A model generated the notes under the pieces. That model saw nothing but the letters and a program-made list of their open reading frames with translations. It did no database searches and was not told the DNA's origin. Of a stretch of 64,000 bases of DNA, positions 51,560 to 60,227 are shown piece after piece. Source of the stretch: Neisseriaceae bacterium JH1-16 (GTDB lineage: Bacteria > Pseudomonadota > Gammaproteobacteria > Burkholderiales > Chromobacteriaceae); NCBI GenBank assembly GCA_025989215.1, contig JAPDNP010000001.1, positions 992,001 to 1,056,000 of the forward strand. The letters are read 5' to 3'. Position 1 is the stretch's first letter. Every line of letters starts with the position of its first letter. The position numbers and the translations under genes are program-made.

Positions 51560-52525
51560 TCATAGCTTGTGGTGAACAACATGCTTCCGACTGAAGCCCG
51601 AAGATGGCGTGCCGATAATGCCGAACGATCCTTCCAACTTACACTCCACTACTAGGTCTGTGTACCCGCGGGATTTAACCTTGTTGACGATCGTATCGGA
51701 CTTGGTAATATCAGAGCCGACATGGTGGTCGTTGAACTTTTTTTCCTTGATAAAGTAGTTGATTAAGGCTGCTTCCGTCGCAACTGTTGCATCTTCGATG
51801 GACAGCTCAGATTCATCGCGCAAAATCATTTGCAAATCGTTGAAGTTCTGATTGTGAATGGTCGACTTGTCGATCTCAAGGAAATACACAAGTAGCTCTT
51901 CTGTCTCATCTCTGTGTTCTTCAATCAACCCCCATTTGTTATGATTGTAGATTCGATGCCAAGTGTCATCGTTGCTCTTCCCTATGTAAAGAATTTCTAG
52001 CGGAGCAGGATAGTCTGCATTTGCTAGATTAATAAGCTGATAGGGTGAAAGAGACATCTCGCCGTTATGTTCTTTGGTAATGCTGCACTTAACGGGGCAT
52101 TTAACTAGTATTTTATTTCCTGTGGATTGATCCACATCGACACAAGCCATCGCTGCATATTTTTGACTGCTAGTGAGATGAGGATGGGATGGGTCTTTCC
52201 ACGCCCCCATACTATATTCAATGAACTCGTTTTGTGTAGTGAAGTGTTTCTGGATCTCGGGGGACTGAAATAGCATGTCCACGCAATTGAATTGAATAGG
52301 AAGTGTGCGACCATCGACTTCAATATCGCCACGGAATAAATAGTCCTCTCCAACTTTAAATGTCTTCGGAAGGAATCGAGCCTTCTTTGTTCGGACAATA
52401 AAATACAGGGTAGCTATGTGACGGTTGAACTCACTAATACGGAGCCGGGCGTCGTCATCATAGATGGATGACTTTGGAAAGAATTGGAAATTCTTTATTG
52501 AAGTGCTCAAATATTTAGAAGGCAT
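51560..52525 (-). CDS. GIY-YIG-like protein of unknown role, low-GC cassette gene 1
   Basis: A 321-residue protein. The C-terminal half shows part of a GIY-YIG nuclease pattern: LEILYIGKS at 177-184, Arg191 and His195 in TWHRIYNHNKW, Glu251 in ATEAALINYF, and FN at 264-265. The first GIY triplet is not evident, so the nuclease assignment is tentative. The N-terminal 170 residues have no family I know (DYLFRGDIEVDGRTLPIQFN may be a beta barrel). GC content is low. A nuclease-like gene next to an unknown gene and a recombinase suggests a mobile-element or defence role, which is inference. Confidence 0.7.
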   Translation of the reverse strand: MPSKYLSTSIKNFQFFPKSSIYDDDARLRISEFNRHIATLYFIVRTKKARFLPKTFKVGEDYLFRGDIEVDGRTLPIQFNCVDMLFQSPEIQKHFTTQNEFIEYSMGAWKDPSHPHLTSSQKYAAMACVDVDQSTGNKILVKCPVKCSITKEHNGEMSLSPYQLINLANADYPAPLEILYIGKSNDDTWHRIYNHNKWGLIEEHRDETEELLVYFLEIDKSTIHNQNFNDLQMILRDESELSIEDATVATEAALINYFIKEKKFNDHHVGSDITKSDTIVNKVKSRGYTDLVVECKLEGSFGIIGTPSSGFSRKHVVHHKL

Positions 52526-53075
52526 GGGGGTGGCTATCTACCTAAAAGGGCACCAGAAGTGCATAAAAATTAAAAACGTCACTGCCATTAAAAAAATGAC
52601 ATGAAATTGTCATCCACAACAAAGAATACACCAGTCAATTTACATTTGGAATGACGTCTTCTGGCCGAGGTCGGATGCTCCCGATCAAGGCAACGAGCTT
52701 CTTCTTTGGCAGAGTAGTAGCCGTCGGGGTCGGGGGCTTCGCCTCCCACTGGGTTGCGCGAAGGAAAGGACTGACAGCAAAGATGGCGGCCAGCGTCAAG
52801 GAGGCAAGTCCGCTCAGGCTTTGTGGCCAGCGCCCAGTCAACGCTTCGGGAACCTGAAACCCGCGCTTCGTGGAGGGGGCGAACGGGGGTTAATGGGCTG
52901 TTTGTCGCTGCCGGAGAGAGGGCGTCAGCTCTTGCGATGGCTACTCCTTATTGCAGGTTTTTAGTAAAAATTTAATGAATTACATCGTACAATTACATAA
53001 ACACCAAAAACAGCAATGATTATTTACATAATCGATGCACTATAATCGGCCGGGTCAAAATCATGGGGTAGCTAA
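52526..53075. other. region between the low-GC genes and the recombinase
   Basis: No convincing gene. Open frames of 68 residues lie on both strands at 52635-52857 and oppose each other; neither has an ATG with a good ribosome site. Bases 52960-53050 are very AT-rich with repeated TTACATAA/ATTACAT words and TATAAT at 53041-53046, which may be the recombinase promoter or a crossover site. Confidence 0.4.
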
Positions 53076-54263
53076 ATGGCAGGGGTGCGGGAGAGCGGCT
53101 TCAGCGGGGAGGTGGCACTGCTGGTGCGGCCGACTGGGTTGACGGGTGCAGACGGGAGTAACCGACTCAGGCAGGTCGGGGTGGTATGTCAGATTGATGC
53201 GAGCAACGACTTGGAGGCGATCGAATGCTGGCTGGCAACGATCGAGAATCCGCATACGCATCGTGCCTATCGGCGCGAAGCGTATCGCTTACTGATGTGG
53301 TCGGTCAGTTTTCGGCGCAAGGCGGTATCGAGCTTGCGCGTGGAGGACTTGCGGAGTTTTTTTGATTGGCTGGCGGTACCGGAGCGTCACCCCGATTGGC
53401 CGGTGGCGTGGCGGCTGGTGAATGGACCGCTGCGCGAGTCGAGTCGCCGCCAGGCGAAAATCATCCTCCAGGCGTTGTTTGATTACTTGATCGATGCGGC
53501 TTACCTGGCGGCGAACCCGTTTCGATTGCTGGGTAAGCATCAGCGCGGGCGCGAGGCGATTGCCGAGGGCTTTTCGGACGAGGGGGAGGTGGCGGTCGCG
53601 CGCTGGCTGGAGCCGGCCTTGATGAATTGGCTGCGAGGTTATCTAGGTGGTTTGCCGGTGGCGACGCCGCGGGCACGGGCGCGAGTGGAGCGGCTGCACT
53701 TCCTGCTGGGATGGTTGTATCGGACCGCGGCGCGACGGAGTGAGTTGGCCGGTGCGCAAATGGGGCATATCCATTTTGCGCAGGGACTTTGGTTGTGGCG
53801 AGTGCGGGGTAAGGGGGGCGGGGTGGAAGATGTGCCGCTCGATCACGAGGCGCGGCAGGCCTTGGTGCGCTATCGGCGGTTTCGCGGGCTGTCTGATTAC
53901 CCGCAGCGCGGTGAGGGGCGGATCCCGTTGGTGGCCGCGCTGGATGGCGTGTCGCCCGTTCGGGATCTGCAAGTTTACGCCTCATTGAAATGGTTGTTTC
54001 GGCGCGCAGTGCCGGCGGCCGAACTGGTTAAGCCGGCCTGGGGGGAGGCGTTGCGCCATGCGTCAACGCATTGGTTGCGGCATTCGATTGCTTCGCACGC
54101 GGCAGCTGCCGGGGTGCCGGTGCACTTGACGGCTGAGCGGCTACGCCACAAGTCGCATGCAACGACGCAGCGCTACTACATCCACGTTGGTCTCCATGAG
54201 CAGTTGGAGGCGTTTGATCAGGACTTCCTGGGAGACTATGAACGAGGATGGAAAAGTTCGTGA
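53076..54263 (+). CDS. tyrosine recombinase / integrase
   Basis: A 395-residue site-specific recombinase. The N-terminal SAM-like core-binding domain (about 45-150) is followed by the catalytic domain with Arg221 (RRSELAG), Lys246 (GKGGG), His332-x-x-Arg335 (THWLRHS), His358 (RLRHKS) and the nucleophile Tyr367 or 368 (TTQRYYIH). All catalytic residues are present. It resembles integrase/recombinase proteins found singly or in groups on betaproteobacterial islands rather than XerC/D. GC content is moderate. No tRNA gene or attachment repeat was found beside it. Confidence 0.92.
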   Translation: MAGVRESGFSGEVALLVRPTGLTGADGSNRLRQVGVVCQIDASNDLEAIECWLATIENPHTHRAYRREAYRLLMWSVSFRRKAVSSLRVEDLRSFFDWLAVPERHPDWPVAWRLVNGPLRESSRRQAKIILQALFDYLIDAAYLAANPFRLLGKHQRGREAIAEGFSDEGEVAVARWLEPALMNWLRGYLGGLPVATPRARARVERLHFLLGWLYRTAARRSELAGAQMGHIHFAQGLWLWRVRGKGGGVEDVPLDHEARQALVRYRRFRGLSDYPQRGEGRIPLVAALDGVSPVRDLQVYASLKWLFRRAVPAAELVKPAWGEALRHASTHWLRHSIASHAAAAGVPVHLTAERLRHKSHATTQRYYIHVGLHEQLEAFDQDFLGDYERGWKSS

Positions 54264-54323
54264 ACATAGCGTAACGACTGGACACCACCCGCATGGTCTG
54301 AGAGAGGCGAGGGTGCCTCCAGG

Positions 54324-54725
54324 TCATTTGAGATGTTTTTTTGCGTAGTCGTATGCTCGCTGCCGCTCCAGTTCCAGCATCTCGAACTTCTGGGCGTCGG
54401 TCAGCTCTTGCACGATGGTGTTACCTGCGATGGCCTTGTATTCTGCATGCCGATGGATGTGGAAGACGTCAAAGAAACCGAGACCCGGCAACCCTGTCTT
54501 TGTCCTGAGTACGCACGTTACGATAGCATCTGACGTTTCGGCTAAGTCGAGCGCGGCAGCCTCGAGCGTTTGATGAATTGCTGCCATGCGCAAGTTTGCA
54601 CCACCAAATTCCTCTGCTGAAAGGTCGTCGAACAGATCGTAGAGCTGACTGTAGTGAATCGTGCTTCCCAGCTTAAGAGTGGATCGGAGTAAGTCGGCAA
54701 CCTGGTGTTTATGAGACTCAATCAT
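54324..54725 (-). CDS. hypothetical island protein
   Basis: A 133-residue protein, not recognised. It is mixed alpha/beta: LLRSTLKLGSTIHYSQLYDLFDD, AAIHQTLEAAALDLAETSDAIVTCVLRTKTGLPGLGFFDVFHIHRHAEYKAI. It could be a small regulator or repair-linked protein. ATG 54725 has AAAAGGTG upstream and is preferred over 54761. It converges with the recombinase gene, with 60 bases between. Confidence 0.7.
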   Translation of the reverse strand: MIESHKHQVADLLRSTLKLGSTIHYSQLYDLFDDLSAEEFGGANLRMAAIHQTLEAAALDLAETSDAIVTCVLRTKTGLPGLGFFDVFHIHRHAEYKAIAGNTIVQELTDAQKFEMLELERQRAYDYAKKHLK

Positions 54726-54980
54726 GGCAGCACCTTTTGGCAATGACGAATGAATTTTCATTTTGCCATATCCGGAGCCGGCACGTACGGAACCGTAAGG
54801 TTGATCACGTTGTGAAACTTGACCTGGCAGGTGCCCCGGAAGGCGTATTCATTATCGATACGACCTCCTGATCGGCAGCGGAGTCACTGCCGCCTAACTG
54901 GTTCGCTGACTTGGCACCGGCGTGATGGACAAATGTTTGACAGACTTGCTCACGGACTGCCTTGCAGCACCAAACTAGTG

Positions 54981-55226
54981 CTAGGACTCTGCCCTGGGCA
55001 GGGCAGTCGAATGCGTGGAGTAGGGCCGGACATCGTGAGGGATGTGGTGTCTGGGCGTCATGCCGAAGCTCGCGAGTACGACTTGCCGCCCTCCATCGGG
55101 GCCACGTCGGATGATGGGAACTAGGTAATCCTGGTACGCCTCGGGAGCCCAGCCATCCTCTGGCAACCCAGCCCGGAACATGCTAGCGATCACTGCGCCG
55201 CTAGGCGGGACGTAATTGGTGCACAT
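54981..55226 (-). pseudogene. truncated SRAP (YedK/HMCES-like) protein
   Basis: The frame starts MCTNYVPPSGAV with the catalytic Cys2 that links to abasic sites, and continues through YLVPIIRRGP and VLASFGMTPRHHIP as in SRAP-domain proteins. After DVRPYSTHS the expected NARAET motif is lost and a stop follows, at residue 81 of about 220. The ribosome site GGAG is still in place. The DNA further on keeps no clear C-terminal half, so the gene is a 5' remnant. Confidence 0.75.
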
Positions 55227-55951
55227 AGCGGCTCCATTTGGCCAAGATAGTAACCAGTCTAGTTGGTTAGTACCTGGCGTGCGCTCGTGACTCAGCCACG
55301 TCAGCTCACTACATGTGTCGCAAACTCACCTGCATGAACCGTTTGAAATCCCGCTAGTACTGGTCATAGCAGTGCCACTGCCTCGAACTGGCGGCGGAGT
55401 TGATTGGCAAATAGGTGACAATCATGCGGCCCTGACCATCCACCACTTTCTTGCCGGTGACATTACAGGATTACAGTCACTCCAAGTGGCCGCTCCTCGG
55501 CCGAAGCGGTCTTCCACTCCATCTGCCTTGAGCGTCCGTTCAGGGCCACATTCCGGCCATTTCCCTTGCCCCGTAGCCGAAGGGCGGCTTTCTGACTTGG
55601 GTAACGCCCACTTTCGATCCAACGCTGCCAGTCGTGACTGGCAGAAAACGGCCAGAAGCAGCCGCTTGAAGATGCCTGCGAAATCAGGGGCCATTCAGGT
55701 TTTGTGGAGGCCATTGCTCATGAGTCAGGTCGCCGCTCAGCTATCCTGAAAAGCAGTGGGCGTCAGAAGGAGCGTTTTCTTTTGTCGGTTCAGGGAGGTT
55801 TTTGCAAGCCGAAATCTGCTGCCCGATACCCGGGCTACAGTGCTCACCCTGATCCGCCGGTAGACAGCCTGCAGGTAACGCCTCGTACTGGTAGATGGCC
55901 CTCCCGTCGGGGATGTCGCATGTTTTGCCGCTACGGCTATGGGAAACAGGC
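55227..55951. other. decayed region upstream of pit
   Basis: No intact gene. On the minus strand a frame around 55330-55470 reads VVDGQGRMIVTYLPINSAAS and is followed by an amber and then RDFKRFMQVSLRHM, which looks like a broken protein but of no known family. The 200 bases before pit contain GC-rich inverted segments (for example near 55830 and 55910) that may be its leader. Confidence 0.35.
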
Positions 55952-56992
55952 ATGCAGAACACTTGGGTATTGCTCATTTTGACGATGGCCATGGTACTGG
56001 TGTTCGATTTCACCAACGGCTTTCACGACTCCTCCAACATGATCGCCACACTAGTCGCCTCTCGGGCCATGACACCCGTGCAGGCCTTGCTGCTGGTGGG
56101 CGTGTTTACCTTTCTCGGTCCACTGCTGGCCGGTACGGCTGTTGCCGATACCATTGGTAGTTTTGTGAGTCTAGCGTCTGTGCCTGATCAATTCAGCATT
56201 GCGCTGGTGTTGTGCGGCACTGTCGCCGCTATCGCCTGGAATCTATTGACCTGGTGGCTTGCCATGCCTTCATCCTCATCCCATGCCTTGGTGGGTGGGC
56301 TGGTTGGCGCCGTGCTGGTCAGTACCGGGCCGGACAACGTGGTGTGGGGGGGAGCGCAGTTGGCAGAAGGGACGCTCACCGGCGTGACCAAGGTGTTGCT
56401 GTCCCTGTTGCTATCACCCCTGGCAGGTTTTGCGATCGGGTTTGTGCTGCATCGGCTGATGAAATACCTGCTGCGGGCAGCGCATCCCTCGGTCAATCGG
56501 AAGCTGCGACATGGTCAGTGGTGGACGGCCGCGGCGCTGGCGTTCTCTCACGGCGCCAACGATGCCCAGAAAGGCATGGGAATCATTACCCTAGTACTGG
56601 TTTTGGGCGGTCTCCTGCCGGCCTTCACCGTGCCGCTGTGGGTCATTCTGGCCAGTGCAACCAGCATTACCCTGGGCACCCTGCTGGGCGGTTGGCGCAT
56701 CGTGCGCACCGTAGGATACGGCATTTACAAGCTGCGCCCGCTTCATGGACTGGACGCTCAACTGGCGTCGTCCGCTGTGATCTTTGGCGCCTCGCTGGTG
56801 GGCGGGCCGGTTTCGACCACGCACGTGGTGAGCTCTTCGATCATGGGCTTGGGAGCCTCTGAACGCCCCCGTGCCGTACACTGGATGAAAGCGAGGGAAA
56901 TCGCATTGACCTGGGTGGTCACTCTGCCGGGAGCCGCGCTACTGGGGGCGGCACTGACCTGGCTGCTGATTACCTTCACCTACCTGCACTGA
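55952..56992 (+). CDS. pit: PiT-family inorganic phosphate transporter
   Basis: A 346-residue low-affinity phosphate-metal symporter. The two PiT signatures are present: FDFTNGFHDSSNMIATLVASRAM at the start of the membrane part, and FSHGANDAQKGMGIITL in the second half; GGPVSTTHVVSSSIMG also fits. About ten helices. ATG 55952 was chosen because the longer frame before it is not conserved and ACAGG lies close upstream. It is followed by its DUF47 partner 19 bases on. Confidence 0.94.
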   Translation: MQNTWVLLILTMAMVLVFDFTNGFHDSSNMIATLVASRAMTPVQALLLVGVFTFLGPLLAGTAVADTIGSFVSLASVPDQFSIALVLCGTVAAIAWNLLTWWLAMPSSSSHALVGGLVGAVLVSTGPDNVVWGGAQLAEGTLTGVTKVLLSLLLSPLAGFAIGFVLHRLMKYLLRAAHPSVNRKLRHGQWWTAAALAFSHGANDAQKGMGIITLVLVLGGLLPAFTVPLWVILASATSITLGTLLGGWRIVRTVGYGIYKLRPLHGLDAQLASSAVIFGASLVGGPVSTTHVVSSSIMGLGASERPRAVHWMKAREIALTWVVTLPGAALLGAALTWLLITFTYLH

Positions 56993-57011
56993 GGGCTGGA
57001 GCGCGTCATCC

Positions 57012-57764
57012 ATGAATGAGCCACATGTCCCGTTATGGCGCAACTGGTGGCAGCGCCTTTCGCCCCCCACGCCCGACTTCTATGCGCTACTCAACCAGCA
57101 GTGCGATCTGGTGGCCGAGGGCATGGCGGAGCTGCTGGCCTACATGCGTACAGGCGAAAACCCGCACGCCGACCGGGTGATCGAGCTGGAGCGTGCGGGT
57201 GATGTGCTCCGGGTAGAGAACATGAACCTCCTGCACCAGACCTTCATCACGCCGTTCGATCGCGAAGACATCTATCGCGCCATTGCCACCATTGACGAGA
57301 TCATCAACTACGCCAGAACCACCGTGCGCGAAATGCGTGGCCTGAACCTGAGCCCCGACGATCACACGCGCGCCATGGCCGAGCTGCTGCATGAGGGGGT
57401 GTTGTCATTGCAGAGTGGTTACGCCCAGTTGGCAAAGAAACCCCTGCTGGCAGAAGCCGATGCGGAAGCGGCACGCAAGATGGAACGCGTCGCCGAACAT
57501 ACCTACCGCATGGCGCTCTCAGAGCTGTTTGACGCGCACCACTACGTGACCACCCTGACACCTGAGCAGCGCAAGGCTGCGGATTCGCTGGAGGTGCTGA
57601 TGCAGGAACTGACCCGCAGTGAAGTGTTGGCAGTGGGTTCGGCGGTTGGCTTCGTGCTCGAAATCCTCAAGCGCCGCGAAGTCTATCGCCATATGTCCAA
57701 TGCGGCCGATCGGGTAGTCCGTGCCGGTGAAGTACTGCATGACATTATTGCCAAGATTGCCTGA
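57012..57764 (+). CDS. DUF47/PhoU-like phosphate transport accessory protein
   Basis: A 250-residue helical protein of the DUF47 (YkaA/Pit accessory) family, related to PhoU, with repeated E-x-x-x-D metal-binding patterns (ELERAGDVLRVE, DREDIYRAIATIDEIINYARTT contains the core). It probably modulates the PiT transporter and binds metal at the membrane. The usual gene order is DUF47 then pit; here pit comes first. GTGs and ATGs nearby were compared and ATG 57012 fits the spacing after pit. Confidence 0.92.
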   Translation: MNEPHVPLWRNWWQRLSPPTPDFYALLNQQCDLVAEGMAELLAYMRTGENPHADRVIELERAGDVLRVENMNLLHQTFITPFDREDIYRAIATIDEIINYARTTVREMRGLNLSPDDHTRAMAELLHEGVLSLQSGYAQLAKKPLLAEADAEAARKMERVAEHTYRMALSELFDAHHYVTTLTPEQRKAADSLEVLMQELTRSEVLAVGSAVGFVLEILKRREVYRHMSNAADRVVRAGEVLHDIIAKIA

Positions 57765-58356
57765 TCGCGAAGAGCAGAGGAGGCTTGGCCGGGTAAACAT
57801 CAGGGGTCGACTTCGGTCAGAAGCGGACACCCGGGAGCGTCTGCTGACGGCCCCAAGTTCCGGTTGTTATGTATTGCAATCGAACTCGAGAGAACCCGCA
57901 TCGACTTCATTCAATGCGAGCAGTCAGGGTTTGAATCTGATCAAGCAGTTAGGCGTCACTGACTTTCATTCACTTTTTCGAATGCTCCAATACGCACGTC
58001 GCCGCTGCGGAGGCGATGCGCGGATGATGCCTAACTACCTATACAGGCGACATGCCATGTCGCGATGGCGTGTCATACATGGTTCTTTGGTGCTTTGAAC
58101 TGCAAGCAGCCCTACGCGATGAGAAGCACCTTTAGGGGTACTGCCAGTTAGGTCCTGTAGGTACAGTGAAGAGAGCACGATGAGCAACGAACAGGCGGCA
58201 CCTGAGACGCAAGGTGTTACGGTGAAGTTACTTGCAACGGTTGAACGACTCCGGCGGTGGAGATCTCAGTCGATATAGTCAGGTAAGCGTAAGTTCAGGC
58301 CCGAAATCCAACACGATCGGGCCTGACACGCGGCTGCTTTTCGATTCTCGCTGGCC
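57765..58356. other. decayed region after the phosphate genes
   Basis: No intact gene. At 58180-58278 a 32-residue frame with a ribosome site (AGAGAG) reads APETQGVTVKLLATVERL, like the first part of a cupin-domain protein that was cut off. The rest shows no coding signal that I can support. Confidence 0.35.
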
Positions 58357-58776
58357 TCACTGCAAATGCGGAAGTTGCAGGCGGCCCGGAACAAGCTCGC
58401 CGCTGCGCACCAGCAGCCGGTTGCCAGGGCGAACCAGATCGAGGCCGACCTGTCGCCACTGCCCGTCCTTAGGAACGATTGGCCAACTGTGGGGCCTGGC
58501 CGCAGTGCGGTCATTTCGCGCCGGGCCTGGGCCTCGGCGTAGCCCTCCGTGCACGTCCGCTCGCCAGCATCAAGGCGATCACGGCGGCGGTGAGGAACTC
58601 GCCCAGCGTCAGCGCAAAGCCGATTGACAGCAGCGCCAGTACGTCCACCCCGGCCTCGCGGCGCAGCAGAGCGGCAACAATGCCGACCGCCAGCGACACG
58701 AACACCGCAGCACACCCGCTAGCCAGATGTCGTGTGTGAGCGCGATCCGCCCGGCCATATGGAAGGCAATGTCCAT
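58357..58776 (-). pseudogene. relic of a heavy-metal P-type ATPase (N-terminal part)
   Basis: Fragments in three frames join in order into a P1B-type ATPase: IALTHDIWLAG, then VSLAVGIVAALLRREAGVDV and LALLSIGFALTLGEFLTAAV with IALMLASGRA, then EGYAEAQARREMTAL, then QWRQVGLDLVRPGNRLLVRSGELVP. At least three frameshifts separate them. The actuator domain stops just before the TGES part; the phosphorylation and nucleotide domains are missing. About 140 of some 750 residues remain. Confidence 0.75.
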
Positions 58777-59136
58777 CAGCAGGGTGACCACGGACACTGT
58801 GAGTAGTGTCGGTTGAGGGTACGTTGGAAAAGCAGCATAGAGTAGGTACGCAGCACGATCGGACGCTAGCACGAGCCGGCGTAGCGTTACACGGTTTTCG
58901 GCGACAGCCAGAGCGGGCACTGAAGGTCGCTTAGGTGATCGTCGAGGTGCATGCAAAGGCGTGTGCCCCGCTCGTCATGGGCACTCATGGTCGTAAAGGG
59001 GTACACCATTAAGTATTGGGAAGCGATGCAGGGTACGTTGTTCGGCATAGTCCGGTACCTGTGATGCTGGTAAGGGCCAACTGAGTGCAGCTCGTTAGTA
59101 GAAACGGGCACGCCGATCGAAGAATGGAGGGAGTGT
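58777..59136. other. non-coding stretch between two relics
   Basis: A minus-strand frame continues upstream of the ATPase relic without recognisable similarity. No promoter, repeat or intact gene seen. Confidence 0.35.
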
Positions 59137-60115
59137 TCAAGGGAGAGTCAGCACCGCCGCACCTTGCAAACGGCCGGCGCGCAGATCGGCTAGGGCGAAG
59201 TTGGCACGTTCCAGTGGGTAAGGCGTGATCTGTACACGCAGGGGGATCCGCTCAGCCAATTGCAAAAATTCTACTCCGTCGGCGCGAGTCAGATTGACGA
59301 CCGGACGCACCTGGCGCTCTCCCCACAACAGTCGGTAGGGAAACGCGGGGATGTCGCTCATGTGTATGCCTGCGCAGACAATTACCCTACCTGGGACGAG
59401 ATGCGACAGCGCCTCCGGGATTTAGTCTTCAACCGGCGCAAAGAGCAGGGCAGCATCCAGCGCAACTGGCGGTGCCTTGGAGCTGTTTCCTGCCCAGTAT
59501 GCCCCCGTGTCCAGGGAAAATTGCTGGGTTGCAACATCCCCCGGATAGGTAAAGGCATAAACTTCACGACCTTGATAGCAAGCCAACTGGGTCACGATAT
59601 GGGCGGCCGCGCCGAAACCATAGATACACAATCGCTGAGCCTCCTGGGCAAAGTTCAGCGCCCGGTAGCCGATCAAGCCGGCACACAGCAGCGGTGCGGC
59701 CTCAACATCGCAGTAGCGCGAGGGCAGTAAAAAAACAGAAGCGGGCGTCCATCACGACATACTCGGCGTCGCCACTTTGCAGGGTATAGCCGTGAAAGCG
59801 AGCTGCTTCGCATAGATTCTCCCGTCCCATGCGGCATGGCCGACAGGTGCCGCAGGTGTGGCCCAGCCACGCGATTCCCACACGCTCGCCTATCCGAAAA
59901 TCGGCGATGCCATCCCCCAAGGCGGCAATATTGCCAACGATCTCATGGCCAGGGATGATGGAGAGCAGCGGATTGGGCAATTCGCCATCGATGACATGCA
60001 AGTCGGTTCGGCACACCCAGCAAGCCTGGACTTTGACCAGGGGTTGACCAGGCGCTGGGGTGGGTACGGGGTACTCCTGCAAGACCAATATTTGACCCGG
60101 AGCATTACAGGACAT
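59137..60115 (-). pseudogene. zinc-dependent alcohol dehydrogenase, inactivated
   Basis: Three segments make a full-length (about 325 residues) medium-chain alcohol dehydrogenase. Segment 1 (59702-60115) holds the catalytic-zinc Cys in ACWVCRTDLHV, GHEIVG, and structural-zinc HTCGTCRPCRMGRENLC. A run of seven A (plus strand, 59729-59735) shifts the frame after DARFCF; one base fewer restores LLPSRYCDVEAAPLLCAG. Segment 2 (59422-59676) has the NAD loop YGFGAAAHIV and ends in an in-frame TAA after APVED. Segment 3 continues in the same frame as IPEALSHL to GIHMSDIPAFPYRLL and the normal end. So there is one homopolymer shift and one nonsense codon. Confidence 0.88.
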
Positions 60116-60227
60116 CGCGCGCTTTGTCTCAGCCTTTGTCGTGACCTCGAGCCCCCACTGTCGGCGCTGCTAAGGGCTTAAGAGAGTGGGAGTGAATCTT
60201 CGGGTTTTGTTGACGGAGCCACAATAT

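Noticed and set aside
52635-52857. Two opposed 68-codon frames, one starting with a signal-anchor-like stretch
   Set aside because: They exclude each other; the minus one needs a TTG start and neither has a good ribosome site or known relative.
55741-55951. A riboswitch-like leader before pit
   Set aside because: GC-rich segments could pair, but I could not match them to a known riboswitch core.
57930-57960. A tRNA T-loop-like GGTTTGAATC
   Set aside because: No acceptor stem or anticodon arm can be built around it; no tRNA found in the window.
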